DNA of 64,000 nt from Molossus alvarezi (lineage: Eukaryota; Chordata; Mammalia; Chiroptera; Molossidae): NCBI GenBank assembly GCA_037176705.1, contig CM073887.1:86004348-86068347 (forward strand), read 5' to 3'. The translations under genes and the position numbers were made by a program. The notes beneath the pieces were generated by a model. The model searched no databases and was not told the DNA's origin. It was given only the letters and a program-made list of their open reading frames with translations. Position 1 is the stretch's first letter. The number at the start of each line of letters is the position of its first letter. Shown here one piece after another: positions 53,072 through 54,964 of this stretch.

Positions 53072-54695
53072 CATCGACGTGAAAGGGACACATGGAGTGG
53101 TTACCACCCACACGACCCAACCAGGGCCAGGGACAAACTGCAACTGAGGTACGTGCCCCTAGCGGGAACCGAACCCGGGTCTCTCTGGACCGCAGACTGA
53201 TGCTCCAATCGCTGAGCCAAACCGGCCAGGGCGAACTATTTTTTTTTAAATCCTCACCAGAGGATATTTTTCCATCAGATAGAGTGAGAGGGAGGAAGGA
53301 AGGAAGAGAGGGAAAGAGAAACATTGATGTGAGAGAGACACATCAACTGATTGCCTCCTGTACAACCCCAACCAGGACTGGGGATGAACCACGACTGAGA
53401 TACGTGCCCTTGGCCAGAATCAAAACTGGGACTCTTTGGTCCGCAGGCCAATGCTCTAACTAGGAAGCTTTATGCAGAAAGCATAAATGTAAATGGGAGG
53501 CAAGTTGCACCTAAAAGTTGGTACAATAGACCTGTGTGTTCATGTCTATATGTCACCAATGCCAATCAGTTATTTTTATTTTATTATTTTTAATCCTCAC
53601 CTGAAGATATTTTTTTCCATTTATCTTCAGATACAGTATGATGGGGGGGGGGAGGAAAGAGAGAAAAACATCTATGTGAGACACATCGATTGGTTGCCTC
53701 CTGCACGAGCCCAACCAGGGCTGGGGACCGAACTGCAACCGAGGTACATGCCCTTGACTGGAATCGAACCCAAGACTCTGGTCTGAGGGCCGACGCTCTA
53801 ACTGCTGAGTCAAACTGGCCAGGGTGCAATCAGTTATTTATAATGTAACTTAAACAATTTGTGAACCAACTTAGATTTCAATCCTTACAACAATTTTGAA
53901 TGATGATCTCTAGGGGTATAGAACTATGTAAAGAAACTCTTTTTTTATTTTTGCTAAGATTTTCTCAGTTTTAGCTTTTAGAGCAGTTTGTGAGAAATGG
54001 CATTCTATAAAAAATTTGGACATATATAATAGTGTGGTGATAGCAAGGGGGTGGAGAGTGAGTGAAGGTGGAAGAGAGGGAGGATAAATGGTGATGGAAG
54101 AAAATAAAATAGAATTGTAAAAGAATTCTCATTTTTTACATTTCTTAAGGCTGAAACAGAGTAAATATTAGCAAAAATAAAACAATTTTTTATTATATAA
54201 TTTTCTTACATAATTCTACATAAAAATTTGATGTCAATAAAATGTAGTATTTATATTTTGATCGTTGCATGCTATTTGTCTTTCATAAATAAACCCCATG
54301 TTACATGACTGTCTGTAATCACGGTCCTGTGTTCCTGAAACCCTTTCACCTCCAGCACTGAGCCCTAAGGTACTTCTGGCCTCTGATACTGGTACACAGC
54401 CTGTTCTCCTAGTCTTTTACCTGGTCTTTCTGTGGGGTATAGGCTTATGAGACATGAGTAGAACTAACACTTTATACAATTTCATCATTTGTCTCTATCT
54501 TCTAATCACTAACTGTCCAAACTCTCTGACATTGTGTTCCAGTGCTCCGTCAAATGTGGCAAAGGTGTCCGCCAGCGCACCGTGAGGTGTACTAACCCTA
54601 GAAAGAAATGTGTCCTCTCCACCAGACCCAGGGAGGCCGAGGACTGTGAGGATTACTCAAAATGCTACCTGTGGCGAATAGGCGACTGGTCTAAG
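4353..54695 (+). CDS. ADAMTS19: ADAMTS19, partial gene: seven internal coding exons (cysteine-rich end to fourth TSP1 repeat)
   Basis: ADAMTS19 is a secreted zinc metalloprotease of the ADAMTS family that acts in extracellular matrix; human loss of function is linked to heart valve disease. Seven exons lie in order at 4353-4473, 10376-10456, 20848-21005, 29160-29313, 48268-48403, 52334-52538 and 54543-54695. All are flanked by AG and GT and join with matching phases into about 336 codons without a stop. The translation runs through the cysteine-rich/spacer boundary, the spacer and TSP1 repeats 2 to 4. I chose ADAMTS19 over its close paralogue ADAMTS17 because the spacer and TSP1 text matches my memory of ADAMTS19 (for example [12 protein letters not shown] and [10 protein letters not shown]), not the diverged ADAMTS17 text. 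The metalloprotease and disintegrin exons lie upstream; the final TSP1 and PLAC exons lie beyond the right edge. Introns of about 5.9, 10.4, 8.2, 19.0, 3.9 and 2.0 kb separate the exons. Confidence 0.93.
4474..6310 (+). other. ADAMTS19 intron, mostly unrecognised
   Basis: AT-rich intron. A short piece near 4995-5045 resembles the MIR text that precedes 'cctcatctgtaaaatggg', but it is too weak to annotate by itself. Confidence 0.5.
6310..6710 (+). repeat. L2 LINE 3' end, fossil
   Basis: The order of motifs fits a diverged L2 3' terminus: a Pro/Leu-rich coding remnant, then GTTCAAGTGTCACTCAATGA, AGGTGTTCCCTGAACAA and AGACTTTAAGATCAATGAGA. Expected substitutions for an ancient mammalian repeat are present throughout. 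Confidence 0.65.
6720..7325 (+). other. ADAMTS19 intron, no recognised element
   Basis: AT-rich intron with no family I can name. Confidence 0.5.
7330..7545 (+). repeat. MIR-like fossil SINE
   Basis: Text resembling the MIR core and tail: a variant of 'gctgtgtgacctt...', a TTATTATGATTAAATG stretch, and AGTGACTAGCACACAGTA close to the 3' 'agtgcctggcacatagta' motif. Confidence 0.55.
7757..7985 (+). mobile_element. tRNA-derived SINE (older VES relative) with CT/AT tail
   Basis: The head CCCTGGCTGGGTAGCTCAG with A and B box-like text is followed by the older body form (ACAAGAATCAACCAAGG, ATAAGTGGAA) and a (CT)n(AT)n tract at about 7891-7951. It belongs to the same subtype as the SINEs at 23931 and 35500. 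Confidence 0.85.
8011..8218 (+). mobile_element. VES-type SINE
   Basis: CCCTGGCTGAGTGGTTCAG head, GTTTGATTCCTAGTCGGGGC, GATTGATGTTTCTATCTC body and the AATCAATAAAAATAT then CCTCAGGTGAGGATTA tail typical of VES. It lies directly after the SINE at 7757. Confidence 0.88.
8220..10370 (+). other. ADAMTS19 intron, no recognised element
   Basis: About 2.1 kb of AT-rich intron ending at the acceptor of the exon at 10376. No repeat I can name and no coding evidence. Confidence 0.5.
10376..10456 (+). CDS. ADAMTS19: ADAMTS19 exon: spacer, first part
   Basis: This 81-bp exon begins after TTACAG and ends before GTAACC. Joined to the previous exon it completes GGT (Gly) and reads [20 protein letters not shown] followed by PAHSYL. 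This is the first beta strand region of the ADAMTS spacer, which carries substrate-recognition surfaces in the family. It ends phase 1 inside an alanine codon completed by the exon at 20848. The splice sites and the conserved GARRIKV(V/E) segment make the call secure despite the small size. Confidence 0.93.
10457..11865 (+). other. ADAMTS19 intron, no recognised element
   Basis: AT-rich intron with an imperfect (ATGCATAC)-type purine-pyrimidine alternation near 10785-10865. Nothing else recognised. Confidence 0.5.
11870..12270 (+). repeat. L2/CR1-clade LINE reverse transcriptase fossil
   Basis: The sense strand retains diverged text of the L2 reverse transcriptase: AGCCTTGGTCAAGATCAGCA, the degraded 'phenylalanine-aspartate-threonine-valine' region near 12000-12030, CTTTCTTCTTTTGGCTTCTA, and CTCCCTAGGGAATCCCACCT. 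Stops and frameshifts are frequent. Confidence 0.6.
12385..12835 (+). repeat. Ancient mammalian interspersed repeat, family not named
   Basis: The text matches a mammal-wide repeat with the landmarks 'accacaaacttaaag', 'aaggtctggaaggt', 'ccatgctctctctggag' and 'cttccagcttctggt'-like sequence, ending near 12830. A T21 run lies at about 12767-12787. I recognise the pattern but cannot assign the family safely. Confidence 0.5.
13660..13833 (-). mobile_element. tRNA-derived SINE in L1
   Basis: Antisense SINE with AGAGAGAGAGACATCAAT, the older body text and CTACATAGCCAGGGCC as the tRNA-head end. L1 text continues on both sides (TAGTCCTTTTCCCATTTTT to its left, CCCCTTTTCCCATTTTTGAA to its right), which suggests a CCTTTTCCCATTTTT target duplication. 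Confidence 0.85.
15209..15466 (-). mobile_element. VES SINE in L1
   Basis: T-run, AATCCTCACCTGAGGACATT, GAGA-rich tract, CATCGAGTGGCTGCCTCCGC and the head complement ending AACTGGCCCGGGC. A likely target duplication TTGGTGTTAGTTCTTT / CTGGTGTTATTTCTTT flanks it. Confidence 0.9.
15965..16375. repeat. Compound pyrimidine microsatellite, about 410 bp
   Basis: Blocks in order: (TTTC)n, (TTCC)n, a short TTTC patch, a long (TTCTC)n array with interruptions, and a terminal (TTTTC)n. One strand is all pyrimidine over the whole length except at the edges. The long open frames on both strands are products of the repeat, not genes. It interrupts L1 text, which continues at 16380. Confidence 0.97.
16630..17250 (+). 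repeat. L2 3' end fossil, split by a VES SINE
   Basis: 16630-16880 has L2-like text (CCAGGCCACTCCCTGTGGCA, TTTGTTTCCTAAGGACTGTC). After the SINE, 17130-17250 gives GTTAATTCTAGAAGGCAGGG ATC and GAGTCTGGCACACAGGATGT, the L2 3' tail. Confidence 0.65.
16896..17117 (-). mobile_element. VES SINE
   Basis: Antisense VES with TTAATCCTCACCTAAGGATA, CTTCAGATAGAGTGTGAGGG and the head complement AAACCAGCCAGGGC. A 16-bp target duplication CACATGyATGCTTTTT with one mismatch lies at 16880-16895 and 17118-17133. Confidence 0.93.
17260..17495 (+). repeat. MIR fossil SINE
   Basis: MIR-like text running from the middle of the core (AGTGCATTAAATATACTCAT, TCCTCACAATACTCTATAGA) to CCAAGGTCACATATCTAAA and CCTGGACTTAAACCCAAGCA, the 'cacacagctagtaagtgg...aacccagg' region. 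Confidence 0.7.
17900..18847 (-). pseudogene. L1-type ORF1 pseudogene of half-LINE copy 1
   Basis: Minus-strand fragments at 18845-18507, 18427-18218 and 18251-17900 align in order with the intact ORF1 at 33670-32729. The coiled-coil leader ([20 protein letters not shown]), the RNA-binding core ([33 protein letters not shown]) and the C-terminal domain ([19 protein letters not shown]) are all present. Frameshifts near 18500 and 18230 and a changed 3' end break the protein. Confidence 0.9.
19675..19685 (-). promoter_or_regulatory. YY1-type motif at half-LINE 5' end (copy 1)
   Basis: The minus strand reads AAGATGGCGGC about 12 bp inside the 5' end of the element. This matches the YY1 site at the start of L1 5' UTRs, which positions transcription initiation. 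In copy 2 the matching site (34569-34579) reads AAGATGGTGGC. Function here is inferred from L1. Confidence 0.5.
20202..20374 (-). mobile_element. VES-related SINE, diverged
   Basis: Antisense SINE with AAAAATCCTCACCCAAGGAT, GAGAGAAACATTAATCTGTT and the head complement CCACCCAGCCAGGGC. Target duplication ATCCTGTCATTTT at 20189-20201 and ATCCCTGTCATTTT at 20375-20388. Confidence 0.9.
20848..21005 (+). CDS. ADAMTS19: ADAMTS19 exon: spacer, central part
   Basis: The exon opens after TTTACAG and closes before GTATGA in phase 0. It reads [20 protein letters not shown], then [19 protein letters not shown] and [14 protein letters not shown]. The INSDWKIE and RRGLWEKI(S/A)AKGPT stretches are typical of the ADAMTS17/19 spacer. 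No stop or frameshift is present. Confidence 0.94.
21006..22185 (+). other. ADAMTS19 intron with a GC-richer, CpG-bearing patch
   Basis: Mostly AT-rich. The stretch 21550-21745 is clearly GC-richer, with several CpGs, and is open on both strands. I recognise no repeat or exon in it. A (GAT)n tract lies at about 22148-22190. Confidence 0.5.
22190..22400 (+). repeat. MIR fossil SINE
   Basis: MIR-like text: AAAGTGCTTAATGTTCATTA, ATTTAACCCTCACAGTAACC, CTGTGTAATATGTATTATTA TTACTCC and GAAAGGCTAAGTAATGTGC. Confidence 0.75.
22524..22796 (-). mobile_element. VES SINE with CT tract
   Basis: Between a perfect 17-bp target duplication (AGATCTAAGCTCTTTCT at 22507-22523 and 22797-22813) lie a (CT)n run, a T-run and an antisense VES (TTAATCCTCACCCAAGGATA, ... 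CCAAACCAGCCAGGGC). The perfect duplication suggests a fairly recent insertion, and the CT tract seems to have grown from the duplicated TCTTTCT end. Confidence 0.95.
23002..23130 (-). repeat. L1 3' UTR fragment
   Basis: Antisense text ATTACAGTTGACATACAATA, CTCAGGTTTACAGCATAGTG and AAGTGTTCACCCTGGGGTCA is the familiar mammalian L1 3' end in reverse orientation. Confidence 0.75.
23931..24090 (+). mobile_element. tRNA-derived SINE (older VES relative) inside L1
   Basis: CCCTGGCCATGTAGCTCAGT head, GGTTGCGGGTTCAGTCTCTG, GAATCAACCAATGAATGCAG and ATAAGTGGAACAACAAGTCA. An (AT)n run (23905-23922) precedes it. Confidence 0.85.
25299..25465 (+). mobile_element. L1 3' tail inserted in the L1
   Basis: About 165 bp of L1 3' UTR ending in an A/T-rich tail interrupts ORF2. 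It resembles the parent L1's own 3' end at 27293-27440 (ATAACTATAT, ATTGTCTAACTACTATGCTG, TAAACTGTAATT). AAATGTCCATACTA before it and AAAGTCCATACTA after it look like the target duplication. Confidence 0.8.
26219..26315 (+). mobile_element. Head-only VES SINE (97 bp)
   Basis: Only the tRNA-related head of VES (CCCTGGCCAGTTTGGCTCAA to GGTTCCTGATAGGGGCACAT) is present, followed by a (CAAA)n tail. A perfect 16-bp target duplication AAAAAAGTGGGCAGAG lies at 26203-26218 and 26316-26331. The VES body and the usual TCCTCAGGTGAGGAT end are absent, so this is an insertion of a truncated SINE RNA, not a later deletion at the 3' junction. Confidence 0.9.
26662..26908 (-). mobile_element. VES SINE in L1
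   Basis: Antisense VES (TTAATCCTCACCCCAGGATA, GAGAAACATCGATGTGAGAA, ... CAGGCCAGGG). GCACACCTTTGTTT before and GCACACCCTTTTTC after it suggest the target duplication. L1 3' text resumes with TTATTGCAGTATCATTTACA. Confidence 0.9.
27450..28073 (+). other. ADAMTS19 intron, no recognised element
   Basis: AT-rich intron with no named repeat. Confidence 0.5.
28089..28340 (+). mobile_element. VES SINE, young-looking
   Basis: Complete VES with CCCTGGCCGGTTTGGCTCAG head, GGTTCAGTTCCCGCTAAGGG, a second tRNA-like half (CAGCCCCGGTTGGGGTCATG), ATTGATGTTTCTCTCTCTCG and a CAGATGAGGATAAAAG tail. A perfect 15-bp target duplication AAAATATGTATGATT is at 28074-28088 and 28341-28355. Confidence 0.96.
28356..29150 (+). 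other. ADAMTS19 intron before exon at 29160
   Basis: AT-rich intron with a short (CCA)n run near 28813-28834. Nothing else recognised. Confidence 0.5.
29160..29313 (+). CDS. ADAMTS19: ADAMTS19 exon: spacer end and start of TSP1 repeat 2
   Basis: The exon begins after CATTATAG and reads [20 protein letters not shown], the last spacer strand. A short linker with a possible N-glycosylation triplet (NQS) follows, then [18 protein letters not shown], the start of a thrombospondin type 1 repeat. CDATCGGG fits the C-x2-(S/T)-C-x2-G motif used for O-fucosylation in secreted TSP1 repeats. It ends phase 1 before GTAAAG. The next intron is the longest in the window, about 19 kb, and holds most of the transposon nests. 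Confidence 0.94.
29314..30317 (+). other. ADAMTS19 intron, no recognised element
   Basis: AT-rich intron following the donor at 29314. No repeat recognised. Confidence 0.5.
30334..30576 (+). mobile_element. VES SINE, young-looking
   Basis: CCCTGGCTGGTCTGGTGCAG head, two-part tRNA-like region, CACGTCGATGTTTCTCTC, and a CCTCGGGTGAGGATAAAA tail. A perfect 16-bp target duplication AAAAAATCTGATATGG lies at 30318-30333 and 30577-30592. Confidence 0.96.
31530..32336 (-). mobile_element. Half-LINE (HAL1-like), older fragment
   Basis: Antisense A-rich tail (AAAATCTTTATTGTTGAAAA), L1 3' UTR (CCCCATTGACCCTTCCTCCC) and the C-terminal part of ORF1 (AATCCCTTCACATTTTTCAT then TTAGCTTTTCCTTGTCTGGG) are present up to the young half-LINE at 32337. 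A 130-bp patch of L2-like sequence replaces part of the 3' UTR at about 31713-31843. Confidence 0.85.
32729..33670 (-). CDS. L1-type ORF1 protein of half-LINE copy 2, intact
   Basis: A 313-residue open frame starting [16 protein letters not shown] and ending KMYEQTKWQ. The order is that of L1 ORF1p, an RNA-binding trimeric chaperone: a predicted coiled coil at about residues 20-130 (leucine/glutamate-rich, [18 protein letters not shown]), an RRM-like core at about 130-230 ([20 protein letters not shown]), and a C-terminal domain at about 230-300 ([20 protein letters not shown]). Length is close to the usual 300-340. Downstream sequence goes straight into L1 3' UTR with no endonuclease/reverse transcriptase frame. 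It lies antisense in an ADAMTS19 intron; expression is not shown. Confidence 0.9.
   Translation of the reverse strand: MRIQRNRSQMKEQNKTPIKELSKREISNLTDTEFKILLIRMLNELSENLSELREGLKSIKKDQLEIMDTQLELKEALTEIKNNLHSFNNRVCRSKEQTIDLEYKEEKNPQSEQQKEKRIQKNEDRVRSLWDNIKRANIRILGVPEGEEREQEIENLFETIMAENFPNLVKETDIQVQEAQRVPNKMNPKRHTPRHIIIKMQKVQDKERILKAARERQLVTYKGVPIRLSADFSKETLLARREWQEIFRVMKTKNLQPKLLYPAKLSFRIDGHTKTFPDKEKLKEFITTKPLLYEMMKGLFEEKDKMYEQTKWQ
33840..34590 (-). promoter_or_regulatory. GC-rich 5' UTR / probable internal promoter of half-LINE copy 2
   Basis: This stretch is far richer in G+C and CpG than any other part of the window. It holds a GGGCGGGGCGGGGCC box-like tract at 33842-33856, a YY1-like motif at 34569-34579, and about three tandem units based on GCCGCCCCCCCTCGCGCC at 34357-34405. 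By analogy with L1 the 5' UTR would drive minus-strand transcription. The older copy 1 lacks the tandem expansion at the matching place (about 19510). Confidence 0.6.
35500..35710 (+). mobile_element. tRNA-derived SINE (older VES relative)
   Basis: Degraded head, GTTGCAGATTTGATCCCCAG TCAGGG, ACAAGAATCAACCAATGAAT and an A-rich tail. A (CG)n patch is at about 35636-35646. Target duplication AAAATGGTTGGCTATGGA (35482-35499) and a near copy with two transitions at 35711-35728. Confidence 0.9.
36367..37690 (-). mobile_element. Half-LINE (HAL1-like), copy 3, young, 5'-truncated
   Basis: T23-type tail at 36378-36400, L1 3' UTR, then ORF1 in antisense up to 37690, where the element stops just inside the ORF1 start. 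A perfect 15-bp target duplication GAGGGAGCAGCTTTT lies at 36367-36381 and 37691-37705; on the sense strand of the element it begins AAAA, as expected of L1 endonuclease. By eye it is about 98 percent identical to copy 2, sharing a TGTAAAATGTATTAC variant missing from older copies. Confidence 0.95.
36754..37821 (-). CDS. L1-type ORF1 lacking its first two codons, in frame with flanking host DNA
   Basis: The element-derived part (from 37690 leftwards) begins [19 protein letters not shown] and continues intact to EQTKWQ, matching ORF1 of copy 2 except for the missing initial Met-Arg. By chance the frame stays open 44 codons into the flanking intron, to an ATG at 37821, giving 355 codons in total. 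An internal methionine (QM in the [10 protein letters not shown] segment) could also start a near-complete ORF1. No promoter is included in this truncated copy, so expression is doubtful. Confidence 0.8.
   Translation of the reverse strand: MYSVTSPSLPSNVAFALATPEARRSRSQKGTPELSPILTKAAPSIQRNRSQMKEQNKTPIKELSEREISNLTDTEFKILLIRMLNELSENLSELREGIKSIKKDQLEIMDTQLELKEALTEIKNNLHSFNNRVCRSKEQTIDLEYKEEKNPQSEEQKEKRIQKNEDRVRSLWDNFKRANIRILGVPEGEEREQEIENLFETIMAENFPNLVKETDIQVQEAQRVPNKMNPKRHTPRHIIIKMQKVQDKERILKAARERQIVTYKGVPIRLSADFSKETLQARREWQEIFRVMKTKNLQPKLLYPAKLSFRIDGHTKTFPDKKKLKEFITTKPLLYEMMKGLFEEKDKMYEQTKWQ
37706..38550 (+). other. ADAMTS19 intron, no recognised element
   Basis: Intron of mixed composition. 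37880-38060 is GC-richer, but I recognise no family. A T-run is present near 38308-38325. Confidence 0.45.
38553..38665 (+). repeat. MIR fossil SINE
   Basis: AAACTGAAGGAGAGAGAGAT TAAGTGATTTACCAGGGTCA and GGATTAGAACCAGAATTTGT follow the MIR text 'aaactgaggctcagagaggttaagtgacttgcc...ggattcgaacccagg'. Confidence 0.8.
38785..39075 (+). repeat. L1 3' end fragment
   Basis: TGTGGGATATAAAACACTAA, AACTCATAGACACAGACAAC, AGTATGGTGATTATGAAAGG and the terminal CTTGAAATTTATGTGATC TTATTAACCAATG mark the bat L1 3' UTR in sense orientation. Confidence 0.8.
39080..40980 (+). other. ADAMTS19 intron, no recognised element
   Basis: About 1.9 kb of AT-rich intron. An A18 run is at about 40110-40127. Nothing else recognised. 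Confidence 0.5.
41000..41350 (-). repeat. L2-like fossil (minus strand)
   Basis: Plus-strand text ATTTGACCAGAAAAGGAG, TGAAAGTTATGAGATCCC ATTT and GACAAAATCAGTTTGGATAA resembles the antisense L2 text that runs 'aatgggaagccattggaggg...gacatgatcagatttg'. Weak match. Confidence 0.4.
41360..43220 (+). other. ADAMTS19 intron, no recognised element
   Basis: AT-rich intron with a short (ATAG)n tract near 41680-41704 and a possible MIR trace near 42955-43050. No coding evidence. Confidence 0.5.
43225..43960. other. GC-richer segment of unknown origin
   Basis: In an AT-rich intron, this segment has CpGs (CAGTCGGCGGGAAG, AGCCGCC, CAGGGGCGGGG), a TTTTATACGTGATAAACC motif, and a TGTGGCAG start. The look is that of a solo LTR, but I found no target duplication, no clear CA end and no known family, so I leave it unnamed. 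Confidence 0.35.
44973..46881 (-). mobile_element. Tigger-like (pogo/Tc1 group) DNA transposon, internally deleted
   Basis: The 1.9-kb element is flanked by TA duplications (44971-44972 and 46882-46883) and has imperfect terminal inverted repeats: CAGTCGGCCCTCG at the left, CAAGGGACAACTA at the right. On the minus strand it keeps transposase remnants: an N-terminal helix-turn-helix ([11 protein letters not shown]..., [19 protein letters not shown]), a CENP-B-type second domain and an acidic C-terminal tail. The catalytic DDE core is missing. It sits in the left target duplication of the neighbouring VES SINE. Confidence 0.85.
45380..46440 (-). pseudogene. Tigger-type transposase remnant
   Basis: From a Met codon at 46440 the minus strand reads the pogo/CENP-B-like helix-turn-helix region, breaks near 46300 and picks up at 46198-45776 ([20 protein letters not shown], ... 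[31 protein letters not shown]). C-terminal acidic text ([20 protein letters not shown]) occurs near 45400-45480 in another frame. The DDE catalytic region between the two is not found, and several frameshifts are present. It cannot encode an active transposase. Confidence 0.85.
46891..47142 (+). mobile_element. VES SINE inside L1, hit by Tigger in its left duplication
   Basis: VES head GCCCAGGTTTGGCTCAGCAG, GGGTTCAATTCCCACTAAGG, second tRNA-like half CAGCCCCAGTTGGGGTCATG, and a TTGAGTGAGGATTAAAAAAT tail. The right target duplication is TAAAGAACTTATATGCAT (47143-47160). The left copy is split by the Tigger element: TAAAGAACTTA at 44962-44972 and TGTGCAT at 46884-46890. Confidence 0.92.
47290..47840 (+). 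other. ADAMTS19 intron, no recognised element
   Basis: AT-rich intron. A 75-codon frame at 47440-47667 has no recognisable domain. Confidence 0.5.
47853..48102 (-). mobile_element. VES SINE near the acceptor of the exon at 48268
   Basis: Antisense VES (TATCCTCGCCTGAGGGCTTT, GAGTGGTTGCCACCCACACG, CTGCAACCGAGGTATGTGCC, AAACCAGCCAGGG). Target duplication CTAGAGATAC at 47842 and CTAGAGGTAC at 48103. Confidence 0.93.
48268..48403 (+). CDS. ADAMTS19: ADAMTS19 exon: remainder of TSP1 repeat 2
   Basis: The exon starts after CTTTTCAG and completes a glycine codon, then reads [20 protein letters not shown] and continues to [16 protein letters not shown]. This supplies the later cysteines of TSP1 repeat 2. 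NIS is a possible N-glycosylation site. It ends phase 2 (AG of an arginine codon) before GTAACC. A VES SINE lies only about 165 bp upstream of the acceptor (47853-48102). Confidence 0.94.
48404..51480 (+). other. ADAMTS19 intron, mostly unrecognised
   Basis: About 3 kb of AT-rich intron with no repeat I can name with confidence; 51310-51375 carries a MIR-like trace (CAAATGAGAAAACTAGGCTG). Confidence 0.5.
51490..51840 (-). repeat. L2-like fossil (minus strand)
   Basis: Plus-strand text AAGGGACTTGGAGCTGGCTG TCAAGGAT and AACAAGTGCCATGAGGTG is like the antisense L2-type '...ggacttgaaggatg...' and 'aacagcatgtgcaaagg' text. Confidence 0.4.
51895..52080 (+). repeat. MIR fossil SINE
   Basis: MIR-like text (TACTGAGCACACATTATATG, AACAGTTTTACAAATGGAGA, ACAGCTTGTAAGGAACCCAG AATTAAGCTCAGGCTTCTGA). 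Confidence 0.65.
52334..52538 (+). CDS. ADAMTS19: ADAMTS19 exon: TSP1 repeat 3
   Basis: The exon starts after ACTTTTAG. It completes Arg and reads [20 protein letters not shown], then a cysteine-rich stretch ending QRCEGQDC and [11 protein letters not shown]. It encodes the whole third TSP1 repeat and the first tryptophans of the fourth. CSRTCGKG is an O-fucosylation-type motif and NGT a possible N-glycosylation site. It ends phase 0 before GTGCAG. Confidence 0.95.
52961..53232 (-). mobile_element. VES SINE inserted in the T-tail of a second VES
   Basis: Antisense VES with a (GA)n-rich tract (53003-53070), AACATCGACGTGAAAGGGAC, CTGAGCCAAACCGGCCAGGG. The target duplication GAACTATTTTTTTTTAA appears at about 52945-52960 and 53233-53249. 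The right copy runs into the tail of the VES at 53240. Confidence 0.92.
53240..53462 (-). mobile_element. VES SINE, 5'-truncated
   Basis: AAATCCTCACCAGAGGATAT, GATAGAGTGAGAGGGAGGAA, ACACATCAACTGATTGCCTC up to GGCCAATGCTCTAACTA, where it stops before the last 25 bp of the tRNA-like head. Confidence 0.9.
53576..53826 (-). mobile_element. VES SINE
   Basis: AATCCTCACCTGAAGATATT, CTTCAGATACAGTATGATGG with a G10 run, GATTGGTTGCCTCCTGCACG, CAAACTGGCCAGGG. Target duplication CAATCAGTTATTT at 53563-53575 and 53827-53839. Confidence 0.95.
54010..54115 (+). repeat. L1 3' end fragment
   Basis: Short L1 tail with TAATAGTGTGGTGATAGCAA, a G-rich tract and GAAAATAAAATAGAATTG. Confidence 0.55.
54543..54695 (+). 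CDS. ADAMTS19: ADAMTS19 exon: TSP1 repeat 4
   Basis: This 153-bp, phase 0 to phase 0 exon begins after GTTCCAG with [16 protein letters not shown] and ends [10 protein letters not shown] before GTGAGA. It carries the cysteine core of TSP1 repeat 4 and the opening tryptophans of the next repeat. The motif CSVKCGKG has lysine where the O-fucose acceptor Ser/Thr would sit. No following exon could be found between 54700 and 64000, so the downstream intron is at least 9.3 kb. Confidence 0.94.
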
Positions 54696-54819
54696 GTGAG
54701 AGTCATCCTGTACATTCTCGGAGATAGGTTTCAATAATGTCCGCATTGTCCTGACTATATAACCAAATGGGTGAAGTTCAGGAGGAGTGGAGGGTAGAGG
54801 TAAAGATGATAGGATATCG

Positions 54820-54960
54820 AGTATTATAACCCAGGGTTCAAATCTTGCCTCTCTGTTCAGAATCATGAGCTCCATAAAACTGTTTTAAAGATTAAGATAA
54901 AATGTATAAAGCAATTAACACCATTTTGACACAAAGAAAGCTCTCAAAATACAATTATTG
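54820..54960 (+). repeat. MIR-like fossil SINE
   Basis: CCAGGGTTCAAATCTTGCCT CTCTG, TTTTAAAGATTAAGATAAAA TG and AAAGCTCTCAAAATACAATT ATT match the MIR 3' portion. Confidence 0.6.
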
Positions 54961-54964
54961 TTTT

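Noticed and set aside
53092..53463. 123-codon plus-strand frame
   Set aside because: It is read through two adjacent VES SINEs in antisense; similar frames occur in other VES copies.
4353..54695. ADAMTS17 as the identity of the gene
   Set aside because: ADAMTS17 is the closest paralogue, but the visible TSP1 and spacer text agrees better with ADAMTS19 as I recall it. A protein search would settle it: a higher score to ADAMTS19 supports, to ADAMTS17 refutes.
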